64,000 nucleotides of DNA, from assembly GCF_007752535.1 (NCBI RefSeq), contig NZ_CP036431.1, positions 27,179 to 91,178 of the forward strand, in the 5' to 3' direction. Of this stretch, positions 16,685 to 25,661 are shown piece by piece. The DNA comes from Tautonia plasticadhaerens (lineage in GTDB: Bacteria; Planctomycetota; Planctomycetia; Isosphaerales; Isosphaeraceae). The position numbers were made by a program, and so were the translations under genes. The notes under the pieces are model-generated. The model was not told where the DNA came from. It searched no databases and saw only the letters and a program-made list of their open reading frames with translations. Every line of letters starts with the position of its first letter. The first letter of the stretch is position 1.

Positions 16685-18793
16685 ATGACTCGGGCGGGGG
16701 ACCTCGGAGCCTTGAAAATGCGATCGATCGGTCCACGACGGATCGTGGCATCGACGATCGCCCTCATCCTGGCGTCGACCGTCTTCTGCGTCGCCGCCCG
16801 CCTACCGATCATCGTCGCGTCGACCGCCTGGATATCGTTCGGGTCGATGGCCGTCGCTGGCTACCTCATCATGCGGGCCATCGTCCCGAACATGGCCGGG
16901 TCCGGCGAGGGGATCGCGATCGGGGCGGTCGTTGGCCTGCTATCCCTGCGCGTGGTGCTCGCGTGCCAGGGATTCCTGGTCGGCCTGTCGGGGCCCCTGA
17001 GCCTCGTGGCGCACCTGGAGATCCTCGCCGTCGCGGTCGTCCTCGATCGACGATTCGGCCGGATGCCCGGGGTGACGGCCGACGACGCGCGAGCATGGCG
17101 AGGCGTCCTGGAGATCGCGACCGCGACGATCCTCCTGATGGCGATCCCGTACGCACGCGTCGGGGGAATGGTCAATAATGGGTTCTCATTTGTACCTTAC
17201 TTCAACAAAGATTTTTTCCAGCATGCCGGGGTCGTGTCGGAGCTGACGAGGTCATTGCCTCCATCCAACCCGTTCTTCGCGGGCGAACGGCTACATTACT
17301 ATTGGTTATCGCATCTATGGCCGGCGTCCCTGGCGTGCCTGACTGGGGGGACGGCCCGCGACGCCCTCGTCTCGGTGGTCCCGCCCAACGCCTTCCTGTT
17401 CGTCTGCTGCTTGACGGCCCTCATACGGCGCTTCGTCCCCGTGAGCGGGGGGGCGAGGCTGGCGGTCGGCATCGCACTGTTCGCGCCGAGTTATATATCA
17501 TTGGTGTATTTGACGAAACTCATGGCGCCGGCGGTGTTCAGGCTACTCCCCAACGCGTCGTCCCTGGAATACTCCGGCATCTCCCATTCCTGGTTCCGGG
17601 ACCTGTTGTACGAGCCCCATGCGGTCACGGCGATGACCATGGTGGTCGCCGCGATGATGATCGATCACGCGGATTGTGGTCGGACGTCCACAAGGGTGGC
17701 GCTGCTGACCGGGGCCTTGCTGGGCCTGACGGCCTTGACGGATTCGTTCATCGGCCTGATCGGCGCGGGCTGGTTCGCCTGCTCGCGGCTCCGGCTCCTC
17801 ATCTCCGATCATTCGAGGGTCGCGTGGGCCTCGACGACCGCAGGCCTCCTGGCGTGGGCTGCTCCAATCGCGGCCGGGATGGCAGCGGGGATCCTGCCGG
17901 TCGGCGGTCGGAGCCCGATGACGATCGCCCCCCACTTGCTGCTGAAGTATGCTCCGGCCTACTTGCTGGTCGAGCTGGGCCCACTGCTGATCTTCGGGGC
18001 TGTGGGTACGGTCGTCCTCGTGAGGCGACTCGGCCCGGGGAGGGTTGCCCCGCTCGCGTGGCTCGGCCTCGTCTCCATCGTCTTCATGTTCTTCGCGAGC
18101 GCCCGGATGGACCCCGACATCGCATTGAGGAAGGGGCTGAAGACCCTGCAGATTCCCCTGGTGGTGGCCGCGGGGGCCTCGTGTGCCGCGTTCCTCGAAA
18201 CGGGGCGATCGGCCCGACTGAGGGGCGCGGGCGTGCTCGCGATCTCCCTTGGAGCGCTCACGATCGCGACCGACATGCATCATTACCTGGATCTCTCGAG
18301 CAGGAGGGTCCCCAGCCCCACGGTGGTCGGCTTCGAAGAAATGCGGATGTACGACTGGATAAGGAAGCACACGGGACGTTCGGATGTCTTCCAGCTCGTG
18401 GACGTCGTCAGGCCCGGCCGCTCCTTCCAGTCGACGCAGGACCTCCAGTTGCCGGCCTTGGCGGAGCGCCGCACCCTGTTCTGCAACTTCGAGCAGCCTT
18501 ACATCTTTCATGTCACCTCCTCAGCCATCGAGCGTCGGAGGCACTCGCTCGAGAGCGTGTTCACGGCCGACGGGCCCGATTCCCTGGAACGGGCCCTCCG
18601 GGATCTGCCGCCGCATTTCCTCATCGTTGATGAGGGGGGGCCCGGCCCTGTCGAGGCCATGAGGCTACTGGCCGAGGACGGTGGCCTCAGGGAGCGGTTC
18701 CGGGTCGGATCCTATGCCCTCTACGAGGTGAGCCTCGGCCGATTGGCTGGTGCCTCGCCACCGGTCGCGGCCGATGGCCTCGTCGATCGATGA
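16685..18793 (+). CDS. Large multi-pass membrane protein, probable glycosyltransferase-like (function not assigned)
   Basis: The 702-residue protein has about a dozen hydrophobic helices over residues ~20-530 and a soluble C-terminal domain of ~150 residues. Features resemble the GT-C/DUF2298 (YYY) membrane families: an acidic loop with FNKDFFQHAGVVSELTRSLP PSNPFFAGERLHYYWLSHLW at residues ~170-210, and a C-terminal region (MRMYDWIRKHTGRSDVFQLV) typical of domains following ArnT-like cores. I infer a polyprenyl-phosphate-sugar-dependent transferase acting on the outer side of the membrane. ATG 16685 lies 38 bases after the permease stop, and an internal ATG (16718) is possible. It overlaps the next gene by 4 bases. 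Confidence 0.7.
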   Translation: MTRAGDLGALKMRSIGPRRIVASTIALILASTVFCVAARLPIIVASTAWISFGSMAVAGYLIMRAIVPNMAGSGEGIAIGAVVGLLSLRVVLACQGFLVGLSGPLSLVAHLEILAVAVVLDRRFGRMPGVTADDARAWRGVLEIATATILLMAIPYARVGGMVNNGFSFVPYFNKDFFQHAGVVSELTRSLPPSNPFFAGERLHYYWLSHLWPASLACLTGGTARDALVSVVPPNAFLFVCCLTALIRRFVPVSGGARLAVGIALFAPSYISLVYLTKLMAPAVFRLLPNASSLEYSGISHSWFRDLLYEPHAVTAMTMVVAAMMIDHADCGRTSTRVALLTGALLGLTALTDSFIGLIGAGWFACSRLRLLISDHSRVAWASTTAGLLAWAAPIAAGMAAGILPVGGRSPMTIAPHLLLKYAPAYLLVELGPLLIFGAVGTVVLVRRLGPGRVAPLAWLGLVSIVFMFFASARMDPDIALRKGLKTLQIPLVVAAGASCAAFLETGRSARLRGAGVLAISLGALTIATDMHHYLDLSSRRVPSPTVVGFEEMRMYDWIRKHTGRSDVFQLVDVVRPGRSFQSTQDLQLPALAERRTLFCNFEQPYIFHVTSSAIERRRHSLESVFTADGPDSLERALRDLPPHFLIVDEGGPGPVEAMRLLAEDGGLRERFRVGSYALYEVSLGRLAGASPPVAADGLVDR

Positions 18794-20070
18794 AGAGCCT
18801 CATACTGGTCGTCGCGCTCACGTACGGCGGGGCGCTGGTCTCCCTCTTCCGCCCATATTATGGACTCCTAGTATATATATCGTTTTCAATTATCAAGCCG
18901 AACGACCTCTGGCCCTGGTCGGTCTCAGGGGGGAACTACAGCCGGATCGTCGGGGTGGCCCTGCTCGCGGGCTGGGCCCTTGCCGGCTTCGGCGACTGGC
19001 GTCTGGGGCGTGCGAGGCGTGCGATCGGCTCGCTCGTGGCCTACACGGTCTGGGCCGCCGTCGGGATCTTTTATTCCGAGGACACGGGCCTCGCGACGGC
19101 CTACGTCGAGGAGCTCGCGAAGATCGTCCTGCCCATCCTCGCCGGCATCACGCTCATCGACTCGGTCGCCAAGCTCAAGCAACTCGCATGGGTCATCCTG
19201 CTCAGCGTTGGGTACATCGCCCTCGAATTCAACCTGAGTTATTACAACGGCTACAATCGCATCAGGTACGGGACATTCGGGGGTTTCGACAACAACGGGA
19301 TCGCCATCATGCTGAACACGTGCGTCTGGCTCGCAATCCTGCTGGGCTTCGACGCGAAGGGATGGTGGCAAAGGCTCCTGTGCCTGGGTTCGGCGTTGCT
19401 GATCATCAACGGCGTGCTGATGTCCAACTCGCGGGGCGGGATGCTCACACTCCTGGTCAGCAGCATGATTGCCGTCCCCCTGATCCCCAAGCGGGCCTCA
19501 CATTATCTCCTTTTCGCACTAATCTTCGTCCTCGGGATCCGGATGGCCGGGCCGGAGGCCCGCGAGCGTTTCATGACGATTTTCGCGGAGGCCGATGATC
19601 GCGATGCCTCCCTCGAAGGTCGCTCGCGTTTGCTGTCGTACGCGATCGATTCGATCAGGAAGCGTCCTGTTCTCGGCGTCGGGCCGAATCAATGGACGAT
19701 CGTTGTGAAACGGGACTACCCGATCAAGGAGGGCCATGCAACCGAGGTCCACAATACCTGGGCGCAGATCACAGCCGAACTCGGCCTCGTGGGGCTGTTC
19801 CTGATCCTCTCCTACTACGGATCCTGCGCGTGCCGCCTGATCCCCATCGCCTTGGATCGCAGGGCGGACGTGGATCCCGACCTGAATTCACTCGCCCGGG
19901 CCGTCGTCGCCTCGATCGCCGGCTCTGTCCTGGCTTGCTCGTTTGTGACCGTAGAAGCCCTGGAACCGCCCTACTACATCGCACTCATAGGTTGCCTTGT
20001 TGTTAAAATGTATAATTGTGAAAGTTCGCGTATTAATTTGCATCAGCGAACCGGGAGGTATCTCTCATGA
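18790..20070 (+). CDS. O-antigen ligase / polymerase family protein (Wzy_C)
   Basis: The 426-residue polytopic membrane protein has the O-antigen-ligase layout: about ten helices, a large periplasmic loop between residues ~240 and 330, and the motifs LMSNSRGGMLTLLVS (~205-220) and GVGPNQW ... EVHNTWAQITAELGLVGLFL (~295-340). The opening GGALVSLFRPYYGLLVYISF resembles the DUF5935-type N-terminus of exosortase-associated O-glycosylation ligases. It would join or polymerise lipid-linked glycan on the outer face of the membrane. Polymerase and ligase cannot be told apart by sequence. GC falls near 19980-20050 just before the next gene. ATGA overlap with the upstream gene indicates translational coupling. 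Confidence 0.8.
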   Translation: MKSLILVVALTYGGALVSLFRPYYGLLVYISFSIIKPNDLWPWSVSGGNYSRIVGVALLAGWALAGFGDWRLGRARRAIGSLVAYTVWAAVGIFYSEDTGLATAYVEELAKIVLPILAGITLIDSVAKLKQLAWVILLSVGYIALEFNLSYYNGYNRIRYGTFGGFDNNGIAIMLNTCVWLAILLGFDAKGWWQRLLCLGSALLIINGVLMSNSRGGMLTLLVSSMIAVPLIPKRASHYLLFALIFVLGIRMAGPEARERFMTIFAEADDRDASLEGRSRLLSYAIDSIRKRPVLGVGPNQWTIVVKRDYPIKEGHATEVHNTWAQITAELGLVGLFLILSYYGSCACRLIPIALDRRADVDPDLNSLARAVVASIAGSVLACSFVTVEALEPPYYIALIGCLVVKMYNCESSRINLHQRTGRYLS

Positions 20071-21224
20071 GCGTCCTGAAAGTAGGCGTCGTCGGCTGCG
20101 GATATTGGGGGCCCAACCTCATCAGGAACATCTCGGCATCGCCTCTCTCCGAGGTCGTCGCCGTATGCGACGCCGATCCGTCGAGGTTGGAGCGGATTGG
20201 CAAGGCGTACAGCCAGCTGAAACTGTGCGATTCGCTGGACCGCATGCTGGAGGTCCCGCTCGATGCCGTAGCGATCGCCACGCCCGTCTCGACCCACCAC
20301 GCCCTGGCCTCGAGATGCCTGGAGGCGGGGCTGCACGTGCTCGTCGAGAAGCCGCTGGCCGCCAGCGCCGCCGAGGCGTGGGATCTGGTCGAGCTGGCCG
20401 AGCGGAAGGACCGGGTCCTGATGGTCGACCACACCTACCTCTTCCACGGAGCCGTTCGGAAGATCAAGGAGGTCGTCGAGTCGGGCGAGCTGGGCGAGCT
20501 CTACTACGTCGACAGTATTCGGATCAACCTCGGGCTGTTCCAGCACGACATCAACGTGATCTGGGACCTGGCGCCGCACGACCTGTCGATCGTCGAGTAC
20601 GTGCTCGGCCGGGAGGCCCGGAGCATCTCGGCCTGGGGCTGCGCCCACGCCGACCGGGAGATCGAGGATATCGCCTACGTCAACGTAGACTACGACGACC
20701 GGATGCTGGCGAACTTCCACGTCAACTGGCTCTCACCGGTGAAGATCCGGCAGATGATCTTCGCCGGGTCACGCAAGAGCCTCGTCTTCAACGAGCTCAA
20801 CGCGACCGAGCCGATCAAGGTCTACGACCGCGGCGTCGACTTCGGCGCCGAGCCCGACGAGCGCCGACGGATGCTGGTCAACTACCGATCCGGCGATGTC
20901 TGGAGTCCCTACATCGAGCCGACCGAGGCGCTGAGGGGCGTGGTGACCCACTTCGCCGAGTGCATCCGGGACGACCGGACGCCCCTGAGCGACGGCCGAC
21001 TGGGCCTGCGGGTCGTCCGGCTGCTGGAGTCGGCGACCCGGAGCATCCGCGCCCAGGGGGGCCGGATCGTCCTGTCCGGCGGCAGCGACGGGATCCAAGC
21101 GGGATCGAACGGAGCCCAAGCCCATGGCGGCACCGCGGCACGAGCGGAGCGACCCGGAGAACGGGATCAGGATCGCCCCCGACGTCCGTCTCGGAAGCAA
21201 CGTGACCATTCATTGCTTCGTTAA
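20067..21224 (+). CDS. Gfo/Idh/MocA-family NAD-dependent sugar dehydrogenase
   Basis: The 385-residue protein has a Rossmann domain (VGVVGCGYWGPNLIRNISAS at residues 6-25) and the family signature VLVEKPLAASAAEAWDLVEL with catalytic-region Lys of EKP at ~96. The C-terminal domain includes DHTYLFHGAVRKIKEVVESG and DLAPHDLSIVEYVLG. Members of the WlbA/WbpB branch oxidise C3 of UDP-GlcNAc(A), feeding the aminotransferase and N-acetyltransferase encoded next, and the gene order here matches that route. The last ~35 residues run past the usual end into a 101-base overlap with the acetyltransferase gene and are basic and Pro-rich. This may be read-through after loss of the original stop. Start ATG 20067 overlaps upstream by 4 bases. 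Confidence 0.85.
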   Translation: MSVLKVGVVGCGYWGPNLIRNISASPLSEVVAVCDADPSRLERIGKAYSQLKLCDSLDRMLEVPLDAVAIATPVSTHHALASRCLEAGLHVLVEKPLAASAAEAWDLVELAERKDRVLMVDHTYLFHGAVRKIKEVVESGELGELYYVDSIRINLGLFQHDINVIWDLAPHDLSIVEYVLGREARSISAWGCAHADREIEDIAYVNVDYDDRMLANFHVNWLSPVKIRQMIFAGSRKSLVFNELNATEPIKVYDRGVDFGAEPDERRRMLVNYRSGDVWSPYIEPTEALRGVVTHFAECIRDDRTPLSDGRLGLRVVRLLESATRSIRAQGGRIVLSGGSDGIQAGSNGAQAHGGTAARAERPGERDQDRPRRPSRKQRDHSLLR

Positions 21225-21639
21225 CCTCTACGGATGTCGGATCGGCGACGGGACCCGGATCGGCAGCTTCGTCGAGGTCCAGAAGAACGTCGAAATCGGG
21301 AAACTGTGCAAGATCCAGAGTCATACCTTCATCTGCGAGGGCGTGACGATCGAGGATGAGGCGTTCGTCGGCCACGGGGTCATGTTCATCAACGACCTCG
21401 ACCCCCGGGCCGCGGGCGACGGAGGGGCCCTGACCGACGCGGACTGGCAGGTGGTCCCCACCCGGGTGTGCCTGGGGGCCTCGATCGGCAGCGGGGCGGT
21501 GATCCTGGGTGGGGTGACGATCGGGGCCGGGGCCCTGGTCGGGGCCGGGGCGGTCGTCACCCGAGACGTCGCCCCCGGCTCGGTCGTCGCGGGCGTCCCC
21601 GCGCAATTGCTCCGTCGACGAGAGGGACGAGGAGACTGA
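21124..21639 (+). CDS. WlbB/WbpD-like sugar N-acetyltransferase (left-handed beta-helix)
   Basis: The 171-residue protein consists of hexapeptide repeats: IAPDVRLGSNVTIHCFVNLY, CRIGDGTRIGSFVEVQKNVE, then GVTIEDEAFVGHGVMFINDL. An AILGGVTIGAGALVGAGAVV run and a closing VAGVPAQLLR complete it. The HGVMFIND segment matches UDP-2-acetamido-3-amino-dideoxy-glucuronate acetyltransferases, in which an Asn/His of this loop is functional. It would use acetyl-CoA to acetylate the amino group set by the adjacent aminotransferase. The start is inside the 3' end of the dehydrogenase gene (101-base overlap) with GGAGC upstream. The stop overlaps the next start in TGATG. Confidence 0.85.
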   Translation: MAAPRHERSDPENGIRIAPDVRLGSNVTIHCFVNLYGCRIGDGTRIGSFVEVQKNVEIGKLCKIQSHTFICEGVTIEDEAFVGHGVMFINDLDPRAAGDGGALTDADWQVVPTRVCLGASIGSGAVILGGVTIGAGALVGAGAVVTRDVAPGSVVAGVPAQLLRRREGRGD

Positions 21640-22826
21640 TGGCGACGTCCACCGATCAGCAATCAGGCCGGGCGGGTGCGTTGGCCCCGCGGCTGCCAGT
21701 GCCCTTCTTCGACCTGAAGGCGCAATTCGACGGGATCCGCGAGGATCTCCTCGACGCCCTGGCCGGGGTCGCCGAGAGCACCCAATACGCCCTCGGGCCG
21801 GAGGTCGAGGCCTTCGAGGCGGCCTTCGCCGACTTCGTCGGTGCCCGGCATTGCGTCGGGGTGAACTCGGGGACGTCGGCCCTGCATCTGGCATTGATAT
21901 GCGCCGGGGTCGGGCCGGGCGACGAGGTCATCACCGTCCCCATGACGTTCATCGCCACCACCTGGGCGATCAGCTATGCCGGGGCGAACCCGGTCTTCGC
22001 CGACGTTGACCCGGTCTCCTATACGATGGATCCGAGGCAGGTCGAGCGGCTGATCACGAGGCGGACCAAGGCGATCCTGCCGGTGCACCTCTACGGGCAG
22101 CCGGCGGACCTTGGGCCGCTGCTGGAGATCGGCAGTCGCCACGGCATCCCGGTCATCGAGGACGCGGCCCAGGCCCACGGCGCCGGCTACGAGGGTCGGG
22201 GCGCGGGCACCCTGGGCCTCTGCGGCTGCTTCAGCTTCTACCCGGGCAAGAACCTGGGGGCCCTCGGCGAGGCCGGCGCCGTCGTCACCGACGACACCCG
22301 GGTCGCCGATCGGCTGCGTGCCCTCCGGGACCATGCCCAGAGCAAGCGATACCATCACGACGAGCTCGGCTTCAACTACCGGATGGACGCGATCCAGGGC
22401 GCGGCCCTGGCCGTCAAGCTCCGCCGCCTGGACTCCTGGACCGAGGCGAGGAGGCGACTGGCGTCCCGGTACCTCCAGGCGCTCGGCGACCTCCCGATGC
22501 AGCCGCCGGCCGAGGCGACGGGGCGTCGGCACGTCTGGCACCTGTTCGTCGCCCTCCACCCCAAGCGGGACCTCATCCGCCAGAAGCTGGAGGAGCGGGG
22601 CGTCCAGACTGCCCTGCACTACCCAATCCCCGTCCACCTCCAGAAGGCCTACGCCCACCTCGGTCACCGGCCGGGCGACTTCCCGGTCTCCGAGCAAATC
22701 GGCCGAGAGTGCCTGTCGTTGCCGCTGTTCCCCGAGATGACTGCCGAGCAGCAGGACGCGGTGATCGCCGCGGTCCGCGAGGTCGTCCCCGAGATCTCCC
22801 GAGCACGAGATACCATCGATGAGTGA
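21639..22826 (+). CDS. DegT/DnrJ/EryC1-family sugar aminotransferase (WbpE-like)
   Basis: The 395-residue PLP enzyme opens VPFFDLKAQFDGIREDLLDA after a short leader. It shows CVGVNSGTSALHLAL (PLP phosphate site), PVIEDAAQAHGAGYEGRGAG (Asp for pyridine N) and FSFYPGKNLGALGEAGAV with the Schiff-base Lys at residue 204. HYPIPVHLQKAYAHLG near the C-terminus is typical of WbpE/WlbC. It would transfer an amino group from glutamate to the 3-keto sugar made by the preceding dehydrogenase. TGATG coupling at the start and an 8-base overlap with the next gene place it firmly in the operon. GGAG at 21631-21634 serves as its ribosome binding site. Confidence 0.9.
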   Translation: MATSTDQQSGRAGALAPRLPVPFFDLKAQFDGIREDLLDALAGVAESTQYALGPEVEAFEAAFADFVGARHCVGVNSGTSALHLALICAGVGPGDEVITVPMTFIATTWAISYAGANPVFADVDPVSYTMDPRQVERLITRRTKAILPVHLYGQPADLGPLLEIGSRHGIPVIEDAAQAHGAGYEGRGAGTLGLCGCFSFYPGKNLGALGEAGAVVTDDTRVADRLRALRDHAQSKRYHHDELGFNYRMDAIQGAALAVKLRRLDSWTEARRRLASRYLQALGDLPMQPPAEATGRRHVWHLFVALHPKRDLIRQKLEERGVQTALHYPIPVHLQKAYAHLGHRPGDFPVSEQIGRECLSLPLFPEMTAEQQDAVIAAVREVVPEISRARDTIDE

Positions 22827-23817
22827 TCCGCTGAGGGGTGCCACGATCCTGGTCACCGGCGGGGCCGGCCTGATCGGCTCGCATATCGTCGACCTGCTGG
22901 TCGACCGCCAGGCCGGGGAGATCCGGGTGCTGGACAACCTCGTCCGTGGCCGAATGGCGAACCTCGACGACGCCATGTCCCGCGGCCCGGTCCGATTCAT
23001 CGAGGGGGACGTCCGCGACCCCGAGGCGGTTGGCCTCGCCGTCGAGGGCTGCGACTACGTCTTCCACCAGGCGGCGATCCGCATCACCCTCTGCGCCGAG
23101 CGGCCTCGGGAGTGCGTCGACGTGCTGGTGACGGGCACCCTGAACGTCTTCGAGGCGGCGGTCGCCACGGGGGTCAAAAAGGTCGTCTACGCCTCCTCGG
23201 CCTCGGTCTACGGGGCCGCCGACGAGTTCCCGACCTCGGAGCGGCAGCACCCCTATAACAACCGGACCCTCTACGGGGCCGCCAAGCTGATGAACGAGGG
23301 GATCGCCCGGAGCTACCGAGACCTCCACGGGCTCCCGAGCGTCGGCCTGCGCTACTTCAACGTCTACGGGCCCCGGATGGACGTGACCGGGGCCTACACC
23401 GAGGTCTTCATCCGCTGGCTCGACTGCATCGACGCCGGCACCCCGCCCCAGATCCACGGCGACGGGTCTGCCTCGATGGACTTCATCTACGCCGGCGACA
23501 TCGCCCGGGCGAACCTCCTCGCGATGGAGTCGGACCGCGAGGACGACGTCTTCAACGTGGCGAGCGGGACGGAGACGAGCCTGCTCGGGCTCTGGCGGGC
23601 GATGCAGGGGGTGACGGGTACCCAACACCTCGAGCCGGAGTTCCACCCTCCCCGGAAGGTGAACCCGGTGCCGAGGCGGTTGGCGGACGTCCGCCATGCC
23701 CGGGAGGGGCTGGGGTTCGAGGCCGAGGTCACCTTGGGGGAGGGGCTCCAGCGGCTCATCGCCTGGAGGCGAGAGGCGCTCGCGGCGATGGGGAGCGGGG
23801 AGGTCGCCGCCCGATGA
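22819..23817 (+). CDS. NAD-dependent epimerase/dehydratase (extended SDR)
   Basis: The 332-residue protein has the NAD-binding ILVTGGAGLIGSHIVDLLVD at residues ~10-29, an acidic DNLV turn, FIEGDVRDPEAV, and the catalytic S/Y/K set: VVYASSASVYG, then YGAAK with Tyr152 and Lys156. NVYGPRMDVTGAYTEVFIRW and GDGSASMDFIYAGDIARANL are typical of UDP-hexose 4-epimerase-like members. The preserved triad suggests an active epimerase or 4,6-dehydratase on a nucleotide sugar. The substrate cannot be read from sequence. It is flanked by two aminotransferases, so it may supply a 4-keto or epimerised acetamido sugar. Confidence 0.85.
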   Translation: MSDPLRGATILVTGGAGLIGSHIVDLLVDRQAGEIRVLDNLVRGRMANLDDAMSRGPVRFIEGDVRDPEAVGLAVEGCDYVFHQAAIRITLCAERPRECVDVLVTGTLNVFEAAVATGVKKVVYASSASVYGAADEFPTSERQHPYNNRTLYGAAKLMNEGIARSYRDLHGLPSVGLRYFNVYGPRMDVTGAYTEVFIRWLDCIDAGTPPQIHGDGSASMDFIYAGDIARANLLAMESDREDDVFNVASGTETSLLGLWRAMQGVTGTQHLEPEFHPPRKVNPVPRRLADVRHAREGLGFEAEVTLGEGLQRLIAWRREALAAMGSGEVAAR

Positions 23818-24980
23818 GCACCTGCACCCGCAAGATCCCGATCGCCCGTCCCTCGCTCGGCGAGGAGGAGGCTGAGGCCGCCCGGCGTGCCATCCTCTCG
23901 GGGTGGATCACCCAGGGGCCGGAGGTCGCGGCGTTCGAGGAGGAGTTCGCCTCCTACGTCGGGGCCCCCCATGCCTGCGCCGTCTCCAGCTGCACCACGG
24001 CGCTGCACCTGGCGCTCCATGCTCTGGGCGTCGGCCCCGGCGACGAGGTCGTCACGGTCAGCCACTCGTTCATCGCGACCGCTAACGCGGTCCGGTACTG
24101 TGGGGCGGTGCCCGTCTTCGTGGACATCGACCCCCGGACGTACAACATGGATCCGGGGCTGGTCGAGGGGGCGATCACGCCCCGGACCCGGGCGATCATT
24201 CCCGTGCATCAGATGGGCATACCCTGCGACATGCCCGCCATCCTCGAGATCGCCTCCCGACGCGGCCTGCCAGTCGTCGAGGACGCCGCCTGTGCCATCG
24301 GCAGCGAGATGCTCATCGATGACCGTTGGGAGCGAATCGGCCGGCCCCACGGGACGATCTCCTGCTTCTCCTTCCACCCCCGCAAGATCCTGACCACCGG
24401 CGACGGCGGGATGCTCACGACCGCCGATCCCGAGCTGGACCGCCGCTTCCGCCTGCTCCGCCAGCACGGAATGAGCGTGCCGGACACCGTCCGCCACTCG
24501 GCCTCGACGGTGATTTTTGAGGAATACCCGGTCGTCGGCTTCAACTACCGGATGACGGATATCCAGGCGGCGATCGGCCGAGTGCAGCTCGAGAAACTGC
24601 CCGCGATGCTCGCGCGTCGTCGCGATCTCGCCGACCGATACACCGGGATCCTCTTGGGGATCGACGGGCTCGAGCCCCTTGCCTTGCCGGCCTGGGCCCG
24701 GACGAACTTCCAGTCAAACCCTGTACGGGTTACCCCGAGGTTCCCGCTTACGCGAGATGCCGTGATACAGGCGCTCCTCGACCGTGGCGTCAGCACCCGG
24801 CGCGGTATTATGAACGCCCACCAGGAGCCCTCCTATACTGGTACAGGGCTCTGGTCATTACCTCACTCCGAGCACGCCCGCGATCAGGTCCTCCTCCTGC
24901 CGCTCTACGACACGATGGACCCCGACGATCAGGCCTACATCCTCGACCAGCTCCGCGAGCTGGCGGGCCGGGAGAGTTGA
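23814..24980 (+). CDS. DegT/DnrJ/EryC1-family sugar aminotransferase (second)
   Basis: The 388-residue PLP protein has RKIPIARPSLGEEEAEAARR at the N-terminus, SSCTTALHLALHALGVGPGD (phosphate site), LPVVEDAACAIGSEM, and ISCFSFHPRKILTTGDGGML with the PLP Lys at residue 191. This SFHPRK-I form is typical of the ArnB/PglE-like branch acting on 4-keto-6-deoxy sugars, as distinct from the WbpE-like enzyme upstream. Followed 9 bases later by a PglD/NeuD-like acyltransferase, it suggests a second aminosugar in the repeat unit (4-amino then N-acylated). GC dips slightly near 24720-24860. ATGA overlap with the SDR gene. Confidence 0.88.
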   Translation: MSTCTRKIPIARPSLGEEEAEAARRAILSGWITQGPEVAAFEEEFASYVGAPHACAVSSCTTALHLALHALGVGPGDEVVTVSHSFIATANAVRYCGAVPVFVDIDPRTYNMDPGLVEGAITPRTRAIIPVHQMGIPCDMPAILEIASRRGLPVVEDAACAIGSEMLIDDRWERIGRPHGTISCFSFHPRKILTTGDGGMLTTADPELDRRFRLLRQHGMSVPDTVRHSASTVIFEEYPVVGFNYRMTDIQAAIGRVQLEKLPAMLARRRDLADRYTGILLGIDGLEPLALPAWARTNFQSNPVRVTPRFPLTRDAVIQALLDRGVSTRRGIMNAHQEPSYTGTGLWSLPHSEHARDQVLLLPLYDTMDPDDQAYILDQLRELAGRES

Positions 24981-24989
24981 GGGATCCCC

Positions 24990-25640
24990 GTGGCGAGACC
25001 CCTGATCATCCTCGGCACCGGTGGAGGCGTCCACGACGTGCTCGACGCCGTCCAGGCGCTCAACGCGGTCCGCCCGACGTTCGAGCCAATCGGTTTCCTC
25101 GACGACGTCCGACCGTCCGGGACCGAGCACCTCGGCCTTTCGGTCCTCGGTCCGCTGACCGACGCCGCCCGCTTCTCCGAGGCCCTGCTGATCAACGCCA
25201 TCGGAAGCGACCAGAGCTACGCACGCCGCCCGGCGATCGTGGCCAGCACCGGACTGCCCCCCGACCGGTTCGCGACGATTGTCCACCCCGGCGCGTCCGT
25301 CTCGTCTCACGCCCGGCTGGGCTGCGGCGTGCTGATCGCCTTCGGTGCATCGGTCGGCGGTGGGGCGACCGTCGGCGACCACGCGACGCTCTGCCCGCTA
25401 GCGATCGTCGGCCACGACGCCACGATCGGTCCCCACGCCCTGCTCGCCCCGGGCGCGATAGTGAGCGGCCACGCGCGGCTGGGTGAGGCCTGCTACGTGG
25501 GCGCCGGCGCAACCGTTCGCCAATTGCTCATTATCGGCGCCGCCGCCTTGGTCGGCATGGGTGCCGTTGTCACCCGCGACGTTGCCGAGAGAGCGGTCGT
25601 CTGGGGCAGTCCGGCCCGACGGCGTGAGGCGGCCCGCTGA
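24990..25640 (+). CDS. NeuD/PglD-like sugar acyltransferase
   Basis: The 216-residue protein has the two-part architecture of NeuD/PglD: an N-terminal Rossmann-like domain that binds the sugar nucleotide (LIILGTGGGVHDVLDAVQAL, FEPIGFLDD, LINAIGSDQSY) and a left-handed beta-helix for acetyl-CoA (TIVHPGASVSSHARLGCGVL, ALLAPGAIVSGHARLGEACY, GMGAVVTRDVAERAV). PglD acetylates UDP-4-amino sugars, which suits the aminotransferase encoded just upstream. The catalytic His region (IVGHDATIGPHALL) is present. The start is GTG 24990, nine bases after the upstream stop. Confidence 0.8.
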   Translation: MARPLIILGTGGGVHDVLDAVQALNAVRPTFEPIGFLDDVRPSGTEHLGLSVLGPLTDAARFSEALLINAIGSDQSYARRPAIVASTGLPPDRFATIVHPGASVSSHARLGCGVLIAFGASVGGGATVGDHATLCPLAIVGHDATIGPHALLAPGAIVSGHARLGEACYVGAGATVRQLLIIGAAALVGMGAVVTRDVAERAVVWGSPARRREAAR

Positions 25641-25661
25641 GAGAAGCTGAAGGAATCCGAG

